A DNA stretch of 43,304 nt from Deltaproteobacteria bacterium (lineage in GTDB: Bacteria > Desulfobacterota > Desulfuromonadia > Desulfuromonadales > BM103): assembly GCA_005774545.1 (NCBI GenBank), contig VAUL01000022.1:1-43304 (forward strand), given 5' to 3'. The position numbers were made by a program, and so were the translations under genes. The notes under the pieces are model-generated. The model made no database searches. It was not told the origin of the DNA and was given only the letters and a program-made list of their open reading frames with translations. The number at the start of each line of letters is the position of its first letter. Position 1 is the first letter of the stretch. Positions 1 through 8,870 of this stretch are shown here, one piece after another.

Positions 1-327
1 GCGGCGCTATCCGCGCTGGGGGGCGGGGCCGGGGAACTGGCGGCAATCTATCATATCGAGACCTGTGCCGTGGACGGCATCGCCGTGGCCATCGGCTGTT
101 CCCCCGAGGTCAAGGCCGCGGGGCGCCATCGGCTCGAACTGCGCGCTGGCGACGGCCGTGGCGTGGCCGCCGAACTGACGGCAGAAGCGTTGGCCCAGGC
201 GGCCGCCTGCCGCAAGCGGCTTGACGCCGGTGAAGATGCCGATGCGGTATTGGCCCGTCTGCGCACGGCGGCGACGGAGGAACTGATCGTCCTGATCCCC
301 TTGGCTAGCGAGGCGGCCGATGCCTGA
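1..327 (+). CDS. FmdE-like protein, C-terminal part (5' end outside window)
   Basis: The frame is open from base 1 to a TGA at 325-327 and encodes 108 residues with no start inside the window; the GTG at 70 is probably internal. The segment around bases 43-110 (IYHIETCAVDGIAVAIGC) resembles the core of the FmdE family, named after formylmethanofuran dehydrogenase subunit E. In that family a conserved Cys-x-x-Asp and a following Gly-Cys belong to a metal or cofactor pocket. The C-terminal zinc-ribbon of some FmdE proteins is absent, so this would be a short single-domain member. It overlaps the next gene, a permease, by 8 bases, so the two are probably co-translated. FmdE-like proteins outside methanogens have no firm function. 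The family call is moderately confident; no reaction is claimed. Confidence 0.6.
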   Translation, partial: AALSALGGGAGELAAIYHIETCAVDGIAVAIGCSPEVKAAGRHRLELRAGDGRGVAAELTAEALAQAAACRKRLDAGEDADAVLARLRTAATEELIVLIPLASEAADA

Positions 328-1276
328 GTCGCTGCTGCTGCGCATGCTGCAGGTGGTCTGGGAAGAGATCGCCAAGATGTGGTGGTTCTTCCTGCTGGCC
401 TGCCTGCTCGTGGGGGTCATCAAGGGGTACAAGCTCGACCTGAAGATCCGCGACCTGCTGCGCCGTTCCGGGGTCTGGGGGGTGGTACTGGGGGTGGGCG
501 TCGGCCTGGTCTCCCCGCTGTGCGCCTGCGGCATCCTGCCGGTGGCGATCTCCCTGGCCATGGTCGAAACCCCGCTGGCGCCGCTGATCGCCCTGCTGGT
601 CGCCTCGCCGGTGATGGGGCCGGATGCCTTCGTCCTGACCTGGCGCGGCCTGGGGAGCGAGTGGGCCTGGCTCAAGCTCGGCGGCGCGACGATCCTCGGG
701 CTCAGCGCCGGGCTGATCACGCTGCTGCTGGAAAAGCAGGGGTACCTCGCCGGCCGCCAGGTGCGCCTCAAGCCGATCTACAACCCCGACGGCACCCTGG
801 CCCCGGCACGGATGATCGGGGCGGCGGCGGGGCTCCGGGTCAAGAGCATGGTCATCGTGCCGCGCGACAGCCGGCTGCACTTCATCCTCGACCGCACCCT
901 CGATGCGGCCTGGTTCACCGGCAGGTTCCTGCTGCTGGCCATCGTCCTCGAGGCGGTGATCGTCACCGTGGTGCCGACCTCGTGGATCCTCGGGCTGGTC
1001 GGCGCCGACAACCTCAGCTCGGTGGTGGTTGCCGCCCTGGTCGGCCTGCCGATGCCGGTCAACCAGATCCCGCTGATCCCGATCCTTGCCGGGCTGCTGC
1101 AGCGCGGCATGGACCCCGGGGCGGCGCTGACCCTGCTGCTGGCCGGGCCGGTGAGCAGCATCCCGGCGATGGCCGCCCTCTACGGCATGTTCCGCCCCCG
1201 GGTGGTGGTGGTCTTTCTCTCCGTCAGTCTCGGCGTGTCGATCCTGCTCGGTTGGCTCTACCAGTTGCTGACATGA
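320..1276 (+). CDS. Permease of the PF03773 (ArsP_1/YraQ) family
   Basis: The 318-residue protein is highly hydrophobic, with about eight membrane segments. It carries the family signature SPLCACGILPVAISL near residue 55, including the paired cysteines typical of PF03773 permeases, and a matching second half (LVGLPMPVNQIPLIPI) near residue 240, consistent with an internal duplication. A hydrophilic loop near residues 145-190 separates the halves. Some family members export arsenicals or soft metals, but most are uncharacterised, so the substrate is unknown. The cysteine pair makes a thiophilic metal or metalloid a reasonable guess. The ATG at 320 overlaps the FmdE-like gene, and the stop overlaps the ATG of the next lipoprotein gene, so it may be translationally coupled to the exported cluster downstream. 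Confidence 0.8.
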   Translation: MPESLLLRMLQVVWEEIAKMWWFFLLACLLVGVIKGYKLDLKIRDLLRRSGVWGVVLGVGVGLVSPLCACGILPVAISLAMVETPLAPLIALLVASPVMGPDAFVLTWRGLGSEWAWLKLGGATILGLSAGLITLLLEKQGYLAGRQVRLKPIYNPDGTLAPARMIGAAAGLRVKSMVIVPRDSRLHFILDRTLDAAWFTGRFLLLAIVLEAVIVTVVPTSWILGLVGADNLSSVVVAALVGLPMPVNQIPLIPILAGLLQRGMDPGAALTLLLAGPVSSIPAMAALYGMFRPRVVVVFLSVSLGVSILLGWLYQLLT

Positions 1277-3126
1277 TGAAGTTCCGCCCTCACGCCCTCT
1301 CCCTGCTGACGGCAATCTGCCTTTTGGCGGGCTGCGCCGCCCCCCCGGCGCCGTCGACCGCCGTCCGGCGTTACCAGGGGGAACTGCTGACCGTCGATAC
1401 CGTGTGGTCGGGGCAGGTGCTGATCGACGGTTCGGTGAAGGTGGCCAGGGACACGACCCTGACCATCACTCCCGGCACCGAGGTCGTCTTCGTGCGCCGC
1501 GATGACGACGGCGACGGCTTCGGCGACGGCACCCTGATCGTCGAGGGGCGCCTGCTGGCCGCCGGGACCCGGGCGCAGCCGGTCGTCTTTCGCAGCGCCG
1601 CGCCCGATCCCCGCCCCGGTGACTGGCTGGAAATCCGGGTGGACTTCTCCCGCGAAGTGCAGCTGCGTTTCTGCGAGATTCGCGATTCCGCCCACACCCT
1701 GCACGCCCACTTTACCCGCGGGACGGTCGAGGACTGCACCATCCGTGGCAACTTCGACGGCAGCCGGCTCGGCCAGGCGACCTTCACCTTCCGGCACAAC
1801 CTGATCGAACGCAACCGCGGCAAGGGGATCAACTTCCGCAACTCGCAGGTGACCATCGAGCAGAACATCATCCGCCACAACGACGCGGGGATCTTCCTCT
1901 TCGAGAACGACCGCCCGATCAGCGTGCGCGGCAACAATCTCTACGGCAATATCGACAACTTCCGGATCGGCGACTTCTACGCCGGCGACGTTGCCATCGG
2001 CAGCAACTGGTGGGGGACGGCCGACCCGGCGGCGGCCAATGCCACGGTCTTCGATAACAAGCGCGACCCCGCTATCGGCACCGTCACCATCACCGCGGCG
2101 CCGGCCTGGATCCCCGGGGCCGGGCCGCGCGATGCGCTGGCGCTGCAGCCGGCCTGGTCGCTGCCGACCGGCGGCTACCTCGACGCCGACCCGGCGGTTG
2201 CCGGCGACACCCTCTACCAGGCCGGCTGGGACGGCCGCCTGCGCGCCGTGGCGCCGGACGGTACGCTGCGCTGGGAGCGCGACCTCGGCGCGACCCTCGA
2301 CGCGGCGCCGGCCATCGTCGGCGACCTGGTGGTCGTCCAGGGGTGGGAGCGCACCGTCTACGCCCTCGACCGGGCGGATGGCAGCGAGCGCTGGCGCTTT
2401 ACCTACCCGCCGTCCCCTGCCGACGATCACCGCCAGGGTGGGCTGCTGGCGGTGGACGGTCTGGTCCTGGTGCCGGCCTGGAACGGCACGCTCCACGCCC
2501 TCGATGCCGCCACCGGCACGGTGCGCTGGCAGGTCGCGTGCGGCCAGCCGCTGCGCGCCCGCCCGGCCTTCGACGGCACCGGCATCTATCAGCCCGGCGG
2601 GGACGGCACGCTGACGGCGCTGTCGCCGGCCGGCGCGCGCCTGTGGCAACGGGCCCTTCCCGATCCGCTCCTGGCCGCGCCGGCGCTGCTCCCCGGGGGC
2701 GTCGCGGTGCTGACCCGGGCCGGGCTGCTGGTCGCCTTCGACCCGGCCGGGACGGAACTCTGGCGCCGCGACCTCAAGGAAACCTGCTATTACGGCGCCC
2801 CGGTCTTCGCCGAAGGCGCCCTGTTCGTGCCGACCGCGGCCGGGGCCCTCTGGAAAATTAATCCGCAGGATGGTGCGGTCGTGTGGCGGACGGCAACCGC
2901 CGGCCCGGTCTATGCCACGCCGCTGGTCGACGGCGGACGGGTCTTTGTGGGCGACAACGGCGGCACGCTGCAGGTCGTCGGCGCGGAGAGTGCCCAGCTG
3001 CTGGCCGGCTACCGGGCCGGCGACGCCATCCAGTCCCGGCCGGTGCTCTGGCGGGGGCGCCTGCTGTTCGGCAGCCGGGACGGGACGCTGCACGCGCTGA
3101 CCCTCGGCACAGGGGGCCCCCAGTGA
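1273..3126 (+). CDS. Lipoprotein: right-handed beta-helix fused to PQQ-type beta-propeller
   Basis: The protein has 617 residues. The N terminus is a lipoprotein signal with lipobox LLAGC (Cys21), so it should be lipid-anchored in the envelope. Residues about 40-280 form a right-handed parallel beta-helix with NosD/CASH-like repeats rich in N-x-I/F and G-N-N steps. Near residues 77-86 an Asp-rich loop (DDDGDGFGDG) looks like a calcium-binding thrombospondin-3/EF-type loop. From about residue 290 to the end there are repeated PQQ-propeller blades of the pattern ALDxxxGxxxWR. The start (ATG 1273, followed by a second ATG) overlaps the permease stop. The beta-helix half is paralogous to the lipoprotein at 11721: both share the Asp-rich loop and an NWWG motif near the helix end. 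Function unknown; a scaffold or ligand-binding role is inference. Confidence 0.8.
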   Translation: MMKFRPHALSLLTAICLLAGCAAPPAPSTAVRRYQGELLTVDTVWSGQVLIDGSVKVARDTTLTITPGTEVVFVRRDDDGDGFGDGTLIVEGRLLAAGTRAQPVVFRSAAPDPRPGDWLEIRVDFSREVQLRFCEIRDSAHTLHAHFTRGTVEDCTIRGNFDGSRLGQATFTFRHNLIERNRGKGINFRNSQVTIEQNIIRHNDAGIFLFENDRPISVRGNNLYGNIDNFRIGDFYAGDVAIGSNWWGTADPAAANATVFDNKRDPAIGTVTITAAPAWIPGAGPRDALALQPAWSLPTGGYLDADPAVAGDTLYQAGWDGRLRAVAPDGTLRWERDLGATLDAAPAIVGDLVVVQGWERTVYALDRADGSERWRFTYPPSPADDHRQGGLLAVDGLVLVPAWNGTLHALDAATGTVRWQVACGQPLRARPAFDGTGIYQPGGDGTLTALSPAGARLWQRALPDPLLAAPALLPGGVAVLTRAGLLVAFDPAGTELWRRDLKETCYYGAPVFAEGALFVPTAAGALWKINPQDGAVVWRTATAGPVYATPLVDGGRVFVGDNGGTLQVVGAESAQLLAGYRAGDAIQSRPVLWRGRLLFGSRDGTLHALTLGTGGPQ

Positions 3127-5558
3127 ACGGCGTGCTGCCGGCTCCGGGCGAAATGCGCCGCATCGGCGGGGGGATCTTCCTCCTCTGCCTGGCGACGCTG
3201 ATGTACGAGCTGATCCTGACCCGGATCTTCTCGGTGCTGATGTGGTACCACTTCGCTTCGATGGCCATCTCCCTGGCGCTGTTCGGCATGGGGGCGGCGG
3301 CCCTGGCGGTGCAGCTGCGGCCGCAGTGGTTCGCCGGCGAGCCGCGCTTCATCGCGGCCCGCTGGGCGGTGCTGTCCGGGGTGACCGTCGCCCTGTTCTT
3401 CGGCATCTTCGTCCTCTTCCGCCTGCAGCCGCACATCGGCTTCAGGATCCTCTCCTTCTTCCACCAGCCGTTTTTCCAGCCGTTCCAGCAGGGGTTTCAG
3501 GACCCCGGCGTGCCGGCCGGGATGCTCCTGACCCTGACGGTGCTGTACCTGGTCACCGCGCTGCCGTTCTTCTGTGCCGGGGTGACGCTGAGCCTGCTCT
3601 TCTCGAGCTACCACCAGGATTTTTCGCGACTGTACTTCTGGGATCTGGCCGGGGCAGGGGCGGGGTGCCTGCTGATCATCCTCCTGCTCAAGCTGCTCGG
3701 CGGCATCACCGCGATCCTGGCCATCGCCGCCGTGGCCGTGGCCGCCGGGCTGCTGCTGCTCCCGGCCGGGGTGCCCCGCATCCACCGCACCGGAGCCGGG
3801 ATCCTGCTGCTGGTTCTGCTGGCCGCCGGCGCGGCGCACCATTTCTCCGGCTTTGCCGAGATCCGCTTCGTGCGTGGCCGTTATGAGCCGAATCTGCTGT
3901 GGAGCGCCTGGAACTCCTTCTCGCGGGTGGCGGTCTACCCCGCCGAGGGGCAGAACCTCGACCAGGCCTGGGGGCTGTCGCGCAGCTACCGCGGGCCGAT
4001 CCCCGAGCAGCTCGGCATGGTGGTGGACGATACCGGCTATACCACCATGTACCGCTGGGATCGCCGGGAGGACCTCGGCTTCTTCCGCAGCAACGTCATC
4101 GGTCTGGCCTATCGCCTCAAGCCTGCCGCCGAGGCGCTGATCATCGGTCCCGGCGGCGGCAAGGACGTGCTCACCGCGCTCTCGCTCGACGCCCGCCACG
4201 TCACCGCGGTGGAGGTCAACCCGCTGATCGTCGGCGCGGTCAACGACCGCTTCGGCGACTTCACCGGCCAGCTCTACCGCCACCCGCAGGTGACCGCGGT
4301 GGTCGACGAGGGGCGCAGCTTCGTGCGCCGTGACCGCGGCCGCTACGACGTCATCCAGGCCTCGGCGGTCTTCGGCCGGCAGGCCCCGGCGGCAGGGGCC
4401 TTCACCCTCTCCGAGGACCACCTCTATACCCGCGAGGCGTTCGGCGATTACTGGGACCACCTCAAGGATGACGGGATTCTGACCATCTCCCGCTTCATCT
4501 TCGAGCGCGAGACGCTGCGCCTGGTCTCTTTGGGGCTGGCGCTGCTGCAGGAGCGGGGGGTGAGCGATCCGGCCGCGCATATCGCCGTGATCCGCGAGCG
4601 CGGCATGGCCAACTTCATGCTCAAGCGCACGCCGTTCACCCCGGACGAGCTGGCGCGACTGCGCGGGATGGTGCGCGACCTCGAATTCCAGGTGGTCGTC
4701 CTCCCCGACCAGCGTGACGGCGACGGGGTCTTCCAGAAGTTGATCGCCGCCAAGGGGGGGGCCGCATTCCATAACGAGTTCCCCTTCGACATCACCCCGG
4801 TCGATGACGACCGGCCGTTCTTCTACTACATGCTCAAGCCCGCCGATTTCATCGGCCTGTTCGGCTTCCCCGAGCAGGCCAAGTTCGAGGATCGGGCGAT
4901 CCTGACGCTGCGCAACCTGCTGGTGGTGGTCAGCGTCTGCGTGGCGGCGTTCCTGCTGCTGCCGCTGTTGCTCTGGCAGCGCCGCGACCTGCGGGCCGGC
5001 GGCTCCGGCTGGCGGATCGGCTACTTCACCTGCCTGGGGCTGGGGTTCATGTTCGTCGAGATCGGCCTGCTGCGGCGCTTCGGCATCTTCCTTGGCCCGC
5101 CGATCTACGCCCTGGCAGTGATCCTCTGCGCCCTGCTGGTCAGTTCGGGGTGCGGGGCGCTGCTCAGCAGCCGCCTCCCCGAAGCGCGCCTGCGCCGGGG
5201 GTTGCCGGCCGCGCTGTTGGCACTGGTCTTGCTGAGTCTCTGGTACGGCTTCGGCCTGCCGCCGCTGCTGGAACGCTGGCTCGGCCTCGCCCTGCCGCTG
5301 CGGTGCCTGATCGCCGGGCTGCTGCTGCTGCCGCTGGGGGTGCTGATGGGGATGCCGCTTCCCCTGGGGATGCGCCTCTTCCACCGCGACGGCAGCGCGG
5401 TGCCGTGGAGCTGGGGGGTGAACAGCGCCACCAGCGTCCTCGGGGCAATCCTGGCCGTGGCGGTGGCGATGAACGCCGGCTTTACCGTGACCCTGCTGAT
5501 CGGCACCCTGCTCTACCTGCTGGCGCTGCTGCCGGTGATGGCCTGCAAGGTTGAATGA
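3123..5558 (+). CDS. Membrane-embedded spermidine-synthase-like protein
   Basis: Translation from GTG 3123, which overlaps the previous stop as GTGA, gives 811 residues; ATG 3153 is an alternative start. About seven hydrophobic helices precede a cytosolic or periplasmic Rossmann domain. That domain has a nucleotide-type loop (GPGGGKDVLTAL, near residue 342) followed by AVEVNP, the layout of the spermidine synthase/SAM-methyltransferase fold. Another six or seven helices follow. Fused transmembrane-SpeE-like proteins are widespread and mostly uncharacterised; activity as a real aminopropyltransferase is not shown. The gene lies between the beta-helix/propeller lipoprotein and the first carboxypeptidase-regulatory-like lipoprotein, overlapping both by 4 bases. 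It is probably the only inner-membrane enzyme-like component in this part of the cluster. Confidence 0.75.
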   Translation: MNGVLPAPGEMRRIGGGIFLLCLATLMYELILTRIFSVLMWYHFASMAISLALFGMGAAALAVQLRPQWFAGEPRFIAARWAVLSGVTVALFFGIFVLFRLQPHIGFRILSFFHQPFFQPFQQGFQDPGVPAGMLLTLTVLYLVTALPFFCAGVTLSLLFSSYHQDFSRLYFWDLAGAGAGCLLIILLLKLLGGITAILAIAAVAVAAGLLLLPAGVPRIHRTGAGILLLVLLAAGAAHHFSGFAEIRFVRGRYEPNLLWSAWNSFSRVAVYPAEGQNLDQAWGLSRSYRGPIPEQLGMVVDDTGYTTMYRWDRREDLGFFRSNVIGLAYRLKPAAEALIIGPGGGKDVLTALSLDARHVTAVEVNPLIVGAVNDRFGDFTGQLYRHPQVTAVVDEGRSFVRRDRGRYDVIQASAVFGRQAPAAGAFTLSEDHLYTREAFGDYWDHLKDDGILTISRFIFERETLRLVSLGLALLQERGVSDPAAHIAVIRERGMANFMLKRTPFTPDELARLRGMVRDLEFQVVVLPDQRDGDGVFQKLIAAKGGAAFHNEFPFDITPVDDDRPFFYYMLKPADFIGLFGFPEQAKFEDRAILTLRNLLVVVSVCVAAFLLLPLLLWQRRDLRAGGSGWRIGYFTCLGLGFMFVEIGLLRRFGIFLGPPIYALAVILCALLVSSGCGALLSSRLPEARLRRGLPAALLALVLLSLWYGFGLPPLLERWLGLALPLRCLIAGLLLLPLGVLMGMPLPLGMRLFHRDGSAVPWSWGVNSATSVLGAILAVAVAMNAGFTVTLLIGTLLYLLALLPVMACKVE

Positions 5559-6646
5559 TGACGAGCGTTTTCAAAATCATGCTGCGGACCCTGTCGGCCC
5601 TGGCCGTCACGCTGCTCCTGGCCGGCTGCGGCGAGGAGCGCGGCAGCGGCCTTTCCGGTCAGCTGCTTTTTCAGGACCGGCCGCTGGCCCAGGCCCAGGT
5701 CGAGGTCTACCTCAAGGCCGACAAGGACCGATCGGTGCAGCCGTTCGCCGTGGGCAACACCGATGCCGCCGGCAACTACCGGGTCGAACTGCCGCCCGGT
5801 CGTTACTTCGTCATCGGCAAGCAGCGCGGCGAAGGTCCCGACGGCCGGCCGCGCATGCTCATGGCCGACGCCCCCGGCAATCCCTACGCGGTGGAGCGCG
5901 ACACGACGGTGGTGCCGGCCTTCAACCTGCGCGAGATGGGGCGCGAGGGGGGGCTGTCGACCGCCGCCGACAGCGGCGTCAGCGGGAAGCTGACCGCGGC
6001 CGGCCGGCCGCTCGACCGGGCCTTCGTCTACGTCTACACCGAAACGGCCACGGGGCTGATGGGCCCGTCCTACGGCGAGGCGGTGCAGGCGGACGGCGAC
6101 GGCGCCTTCCGCATCGACCTCCCGGCCGGACGCTATCACCTGGTGGCGCGCCGCCGCGCCGACGGCAGCCGTTCCGGGGAACTGGCGCCCGGCGATCTCA
6201 ACGGCGCCTATCCCGGCAATCCGGTGACGGTCCGGCGCGGCGAGCACCTGCAGCTGGGTCCGTTTCCGCTGACGGTCATCGATGCCGCCGTGCATGCCCG
6301 GCGCCAGGCCAAGGGGACCTTCGCCGTCACCGGCACGATGCTCACCGGCCAGGTGCTCGACCCGCAGGGGGAGCCGGTACGCGGCGTCCACGTCTTCGCC
6401 TACCTCGACAGCCGCATGGTCGGCAAGCCGGTGCACATCTCGGCACCGACCGGGACCGACGGCAAGTTCCAGCTCCATCTCGGCGAGGGCGGCACCTATT
6501 TCGTCGGCGCCCGCAGCAACTACGGCGGGCCGCTGGAGCCCGGGGAGTGGGTCGGCACCTTCGACGGCCGCCCCGACCATGCCGTGACCGTGGCCAAGGG
6601 GAGCAGCCAGTCCCTTGGCACCCTGACCGTCCGGGAGGTCTGGTGA
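5555..6646 (+). CDS. Lipoprotein with three carboxypeptidase-regulatory-like (Ig-fold) repeats
   Basis: The 363-residue protein has a lipobox LLAGC (Cys25) and three repeats of about 100-110 residues. Each has the pattern of PF13620-type carboxypeptidase-regulatory-like domains: a variable start, then DGxF-I/L-LPxGRY and a closing valine-rich strand. Repeat 2 contains YPGNPVTV and repeat 3 contains GVHVFAY followed by SAPTG. Both motifs recur in the proteins at 7845 and 10215, so the three are paralogs. Such domains are usually adhesive or spacer modules of surface proteins. The ATG at 5555 overlaps the upstream stop, and the stop overlaps the GTG of the next beta-helix gene. No catalytic residues are visible. 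Confidence 0.75.
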   Translation: MMTSVFKIMLRTLSALAVTLLLAGCGEERGSGLSGQLLFQDRPLAQAQVEVYLKADKDRSVQPFAVGNTDAAGNYRVELPPGRYFVIGKQRGEGPDGRPRMLMADAPGNPYAVERDTTVVPAFNLREMGREGGLSTAADSGVSGKLTAAGRPLDRAFVYVYTETATGLMGPSYGEAVQADGDGAFRIDLPAGRYHLVARRRADGSRSGELAPGDLNGAYPGNPVTVRRGEHLQLGPFPLTVIDAAVHARRQAKGTFAVTGTMLTGQVLDPQGEPVRGVHVFAYLDSRMVGKPVHISAPTGTDGKFQLHLGEGGTYFVGARSNYGGPLEPGEWVGTFDGRPDHAVTVAKGSSQSLGTLTVREVW

Positions 6647-7845
6647 AAGCACCGGCCGTTTTTCTCCTCCTGCTGCTGCTCGGCGCCGCCCCGGCCCACG
6701 CGCTGACCCTGACGCGCGATACCCGCTGGAGCGGCGAACTGCGCTTTGCCGAGCAGGTGACCGTCCCGGCCGGTGTGGCGCTGGAAGTCGCGGCGGGGAG
6801 CCGGATCAGTTTCACCGCCGGGGGGCTCGAGGTTGCCGGCCGGCTGGTTGCCGAACAGGCGCGCTTTTCGGGAAAGCAGTGGGACGGGGTGACCCTCAAG
6901 GGGTGCGACGCCGCGACGCGCCTGCGCGCGGTCGAAATCAGCGGCGCCCGGACCGGGCTCCTGGTCCAGGGCGGCGCCCCGGTCCTCGACCAGCTCGCCG
7001 TGCGCGACAACGAGGTGGGGATCGAACTGCGCGGCAAGTCGGCCGCCACCGTCCGTGACGGCGTCTTCACCGGCAACCGCAAGGTCGGGCTGTTCGTCAA
7101 GGACGACAGCGCGGCCAGCGTCACCGGCTGTCGCTTCGAGAACAACGGCAAGTACGGCGCCTACATCTACCGGGCCCGCCCGGCCGCGTTCAGCGGCAAC
7201 CGCTTCAGCGCCAACCCGGTCGGCCTGATGATCGCCTATTTCGGCAGCGATCCGAAGATCGAGGGGAACCGCTTCGAGAACAACGAGACCGCCATCGAGG
7301 TCGACCGCGCCGCCCAGCCGGAACTGCGCCGCAACCTGGTGCGCAACAACCGCACCGGCCTGTTCCTGCAGCGCCGTGCCGATCCGCTGGTGACCGGCAA
7401 CCGGTTTGCCGACAACCAGGTGGCGATCCGGCTGGCCTTCTCCTCCTATCCGCGCATTACCGGCAACGACTTCACCGGCAACCCCCTGGCGCTCCGGCTC
7501 GAATTCCAGTCCTCGACCTGGGAGCGCGAGCAGGGGGCGGCGGCGCGGGCCGGCGAGGTCGCGGCCGTCGGCGCCTTCGGCAGCGGCCAGGGGGCGAAAA
7601 CCGTGACCGAGGCGGAGCGCCGGCCGGCGAACCTCGACGGCACCGTCGACGCCCACGGCAACTGGTGGGGCGACGCCGGCAGCCTGGAGCTGGCCCGCGG
7701 CGGGGAGCAGGGGAATCCGGGTTTCATCTTCGACGGCCGCGACCAGCCGACCTTCAGGGAGAAGGGGAAGGACTACCCGCTCGACACGGTGGTGTTCGCG
7801 CCGTGGAGCGGCGCCGCGCATACCGCCAGGGAGGAGTGGCCGTGA
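6643..7845 (+). CDS. Secreted right-handed beta-helix protein
   Basis: GTG 6643 overlaps the preceding TGA and gives 400 residues. An N-terminal hydrophobic signal ends with AHA-L, a signal-peptidase-I-like site, with no lipobox. Residues about 30-330 are parallel beta-helix coils with repeated G-N-R-F and N-N motifs, as in NosD/CASH-domain proteins. The C-terminal part contains GNWWG, a G-N-P/A-x-I-F strand and a closing V-V-F-A-P-W motif. All of these recur at the same place in the protein at 8848, so the two are close paralogs. It is probably periplasmic or surface-exposed. Polysaccharide binding or a copper-chaperone-like role as in NosD are possible, but neither is shown. Confidence 0.75.
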   Translation: MKAPAVFLLLLLLGAAPAHALTLTRDTRWSGELRFAEQVTVPAGVALEVAAGSRISFTAGGLEVAGRLVAEQARFSGKQWDGVTLKGCDAATRLRAVEISGARTGLLVQGGAPVLDQLAVRDNEVGIELRGKSAATVRDGVFTGNRKVGLFVKDDSAASVTGCRFENNGKYGAYIYRARPAAFSGNRFSANPVGLMIAYFGSDPKIEGNRFENNETAIEVDRAAQPELRRNLVRNNRTGLFLQRRADPLVTGNRFADNQVAIRLAFSSYPRITGNDFTGNPLALRLEFQSSTWEREQGAAARAGEVAAVGAFGSGQGAKTVTEAERRPANLDGTVDAHGNWWGDAGSLELARGGEQGNPGFIFDGRDQPTFREKGKDYPLDTVVFAPWSGAAHTAREEWP

Positions 7846-8870
7846 TGTCAAGGACGTGGCTGTTCTTCGCCGCCCTGCTGCTCTGCGCCGGGACGGCCTG
7901 GGGAGCCTCCGGCATCCAGGGACGCGCCGCCTGGCGCGGCGAACTGGTCCCCGGCATCGTCGTCCGCGCCTACCGCAGCATCTCGGATATCGCTGCCGGC
8001 AAGGCCGTCGCCGAGTCGGCCCCGGTCGGTCTCGACGGTACCTATAAGCTGGAACTGCCGCCCGGCAGCTACTACCTGACGGCCCGCGACGGCAGCGGCC
8101 CGCTGCGCCCGGGCAACTACTTCTGCTACTACAGCGGCGCGCCGGTGCAGGTGAATGCCGGCGGCTACCGCAATGTCGGCTTCAACCTGATCCGCGTGCC
8201 GCAGGAGGCCGCCGCCGAGAAGGCGCCGCGCTCCGGCATCCGCGGCGAGATCAGCTACCAGGACGCGCCGCTGCCGCGGGCCTACCTGTACGTCTACCAG
8301 GATGCGGAGAAGGGCTTCAAGGGGCCGGGCTACCTGATCCAGCCGGTGGAGAAGGGGACGTTCCGGCTCAACCTCCCCCCCGGCAAGTACTGGCTGCTGG
8401 CCCGCAAGCGGTTGCGCGGCGGGCAGTTCGGGCCGATCGAGACCGGCGACTACTTCAACTACTACCACGGCAACCCGGTGACCATTGCCGCCGGTGAGGT
8501 GCGCGAGATCCGGATCGAGACGATCACCCGGCTGTCGATGCTGGAAGACGACCCGAACGCGCCGTTCGTCGGGGTGCGCGGCCGGATCGTCGATGCCGCC
8601 GGCAAGCCGGCGGCGCGGCTGCACGTCTTCGCCTACCGCCAGGCGGAGATGGCCGGCACCCCGGAATTCTTCTCGGCCCCGACCGGCGCGGACGGGCGGT
8701 TCGAGCTGGCGCTCCCCGAGGGCGGGCCGTACTTCCTGCTGGCCCGCCAGGAATTCGGCGGCCCGGCCGGCGAAAGCGAGTTGTACGGGCGCCTCGACGC
8801 CCCCGTGCGCATCGACCCGCGCGGCAAGACCCAGGAGGTGACGATCCGTGTCGCTCCCAAAGTCAATTAG
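7845..8870 (+). CDS. Secreted protein with carboxypeptidase-regulatory-like repeats
   Basis: Translation from ATG 7845 gives 341 residues; GTG 7842 is an adjacent alternative. A signal peptide ends near AWGA. Three Ig-like repeats follow. The second has the block YVYQDAEKGFKGPGY, then LPPGKYWLLARKR and YHGNPVTI; the third has LHVFAY and SAPTGADG. These match repeat positions in the proteins at 5555 and 10215, so this is the middle copy of a three-member paralog family. Unlike the 5555 protein it has no lipobox, so it should be released into the periplasm or exported further. The stop lies inside the next gene, an overlap of 23 bases, which argues for coupled translation. Confidence 0.72.
   Translation: MSRTWLFFAALLLCAGTAWGASGIQGRAAWRGELVPGIVVRAYRSISDIAAGKAVAESAPVGLDGTYKLELPPGSYYLTARDGSGPLRPGNYFCYYSGAPVQVNAGGYRNVGFNLIRVPQEAAAEKAPRSGIRGEISYQDAPLPRAYLYVYQDAEKGFKGPGYLIQPVEKGTFRLNLPPGKYWLLARKRLRGGQFGPIETGDYFNYYHGNPVTIAAGEVREIRIETITRLSMLEDDPNAPFVGVRGRIVDAAGKPAARLHVFAYRQAEMAGTPEFFSAPTGADGRFELALPEGGPYFLLARQEFGGPAGESELYGRLDAPVRIDPRGKTQEVTIRVAPKVN

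Noticed and set aside
379-1272. Open frame continuous with the lipoprotein gene, upstream of ATG 1273
   Set aside because: It lies inside the permease gene in another frame, and its translation is Arg/Pro/Gly-rich shadow sequence. The lipoprotein signal starts at 1273.
320-1276. Arsenic efflux permease ArsP as a firm call
   Set aside because: Only the broad family is supported. No ars genes or arsenic regulator are nearby, so the substrate is left open.
1273-3126. PQQ-dependent alcohol or glucose dehydrogenase
   Set aside because: The propeller blades resemble BamB/PQQ-repeat proteins, and no catalytic PQQ or calcium-binding active-site residues or haem motif are evident.
3009-5384. Very long open frame on the minus strand (about 790 codons)
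   Set aside because: Its translation is Gln/Arg/Asp-rich low-complexity sequence, as expected opposite a GC-rich membrane-protein gene. The plus strand has a clear family match.
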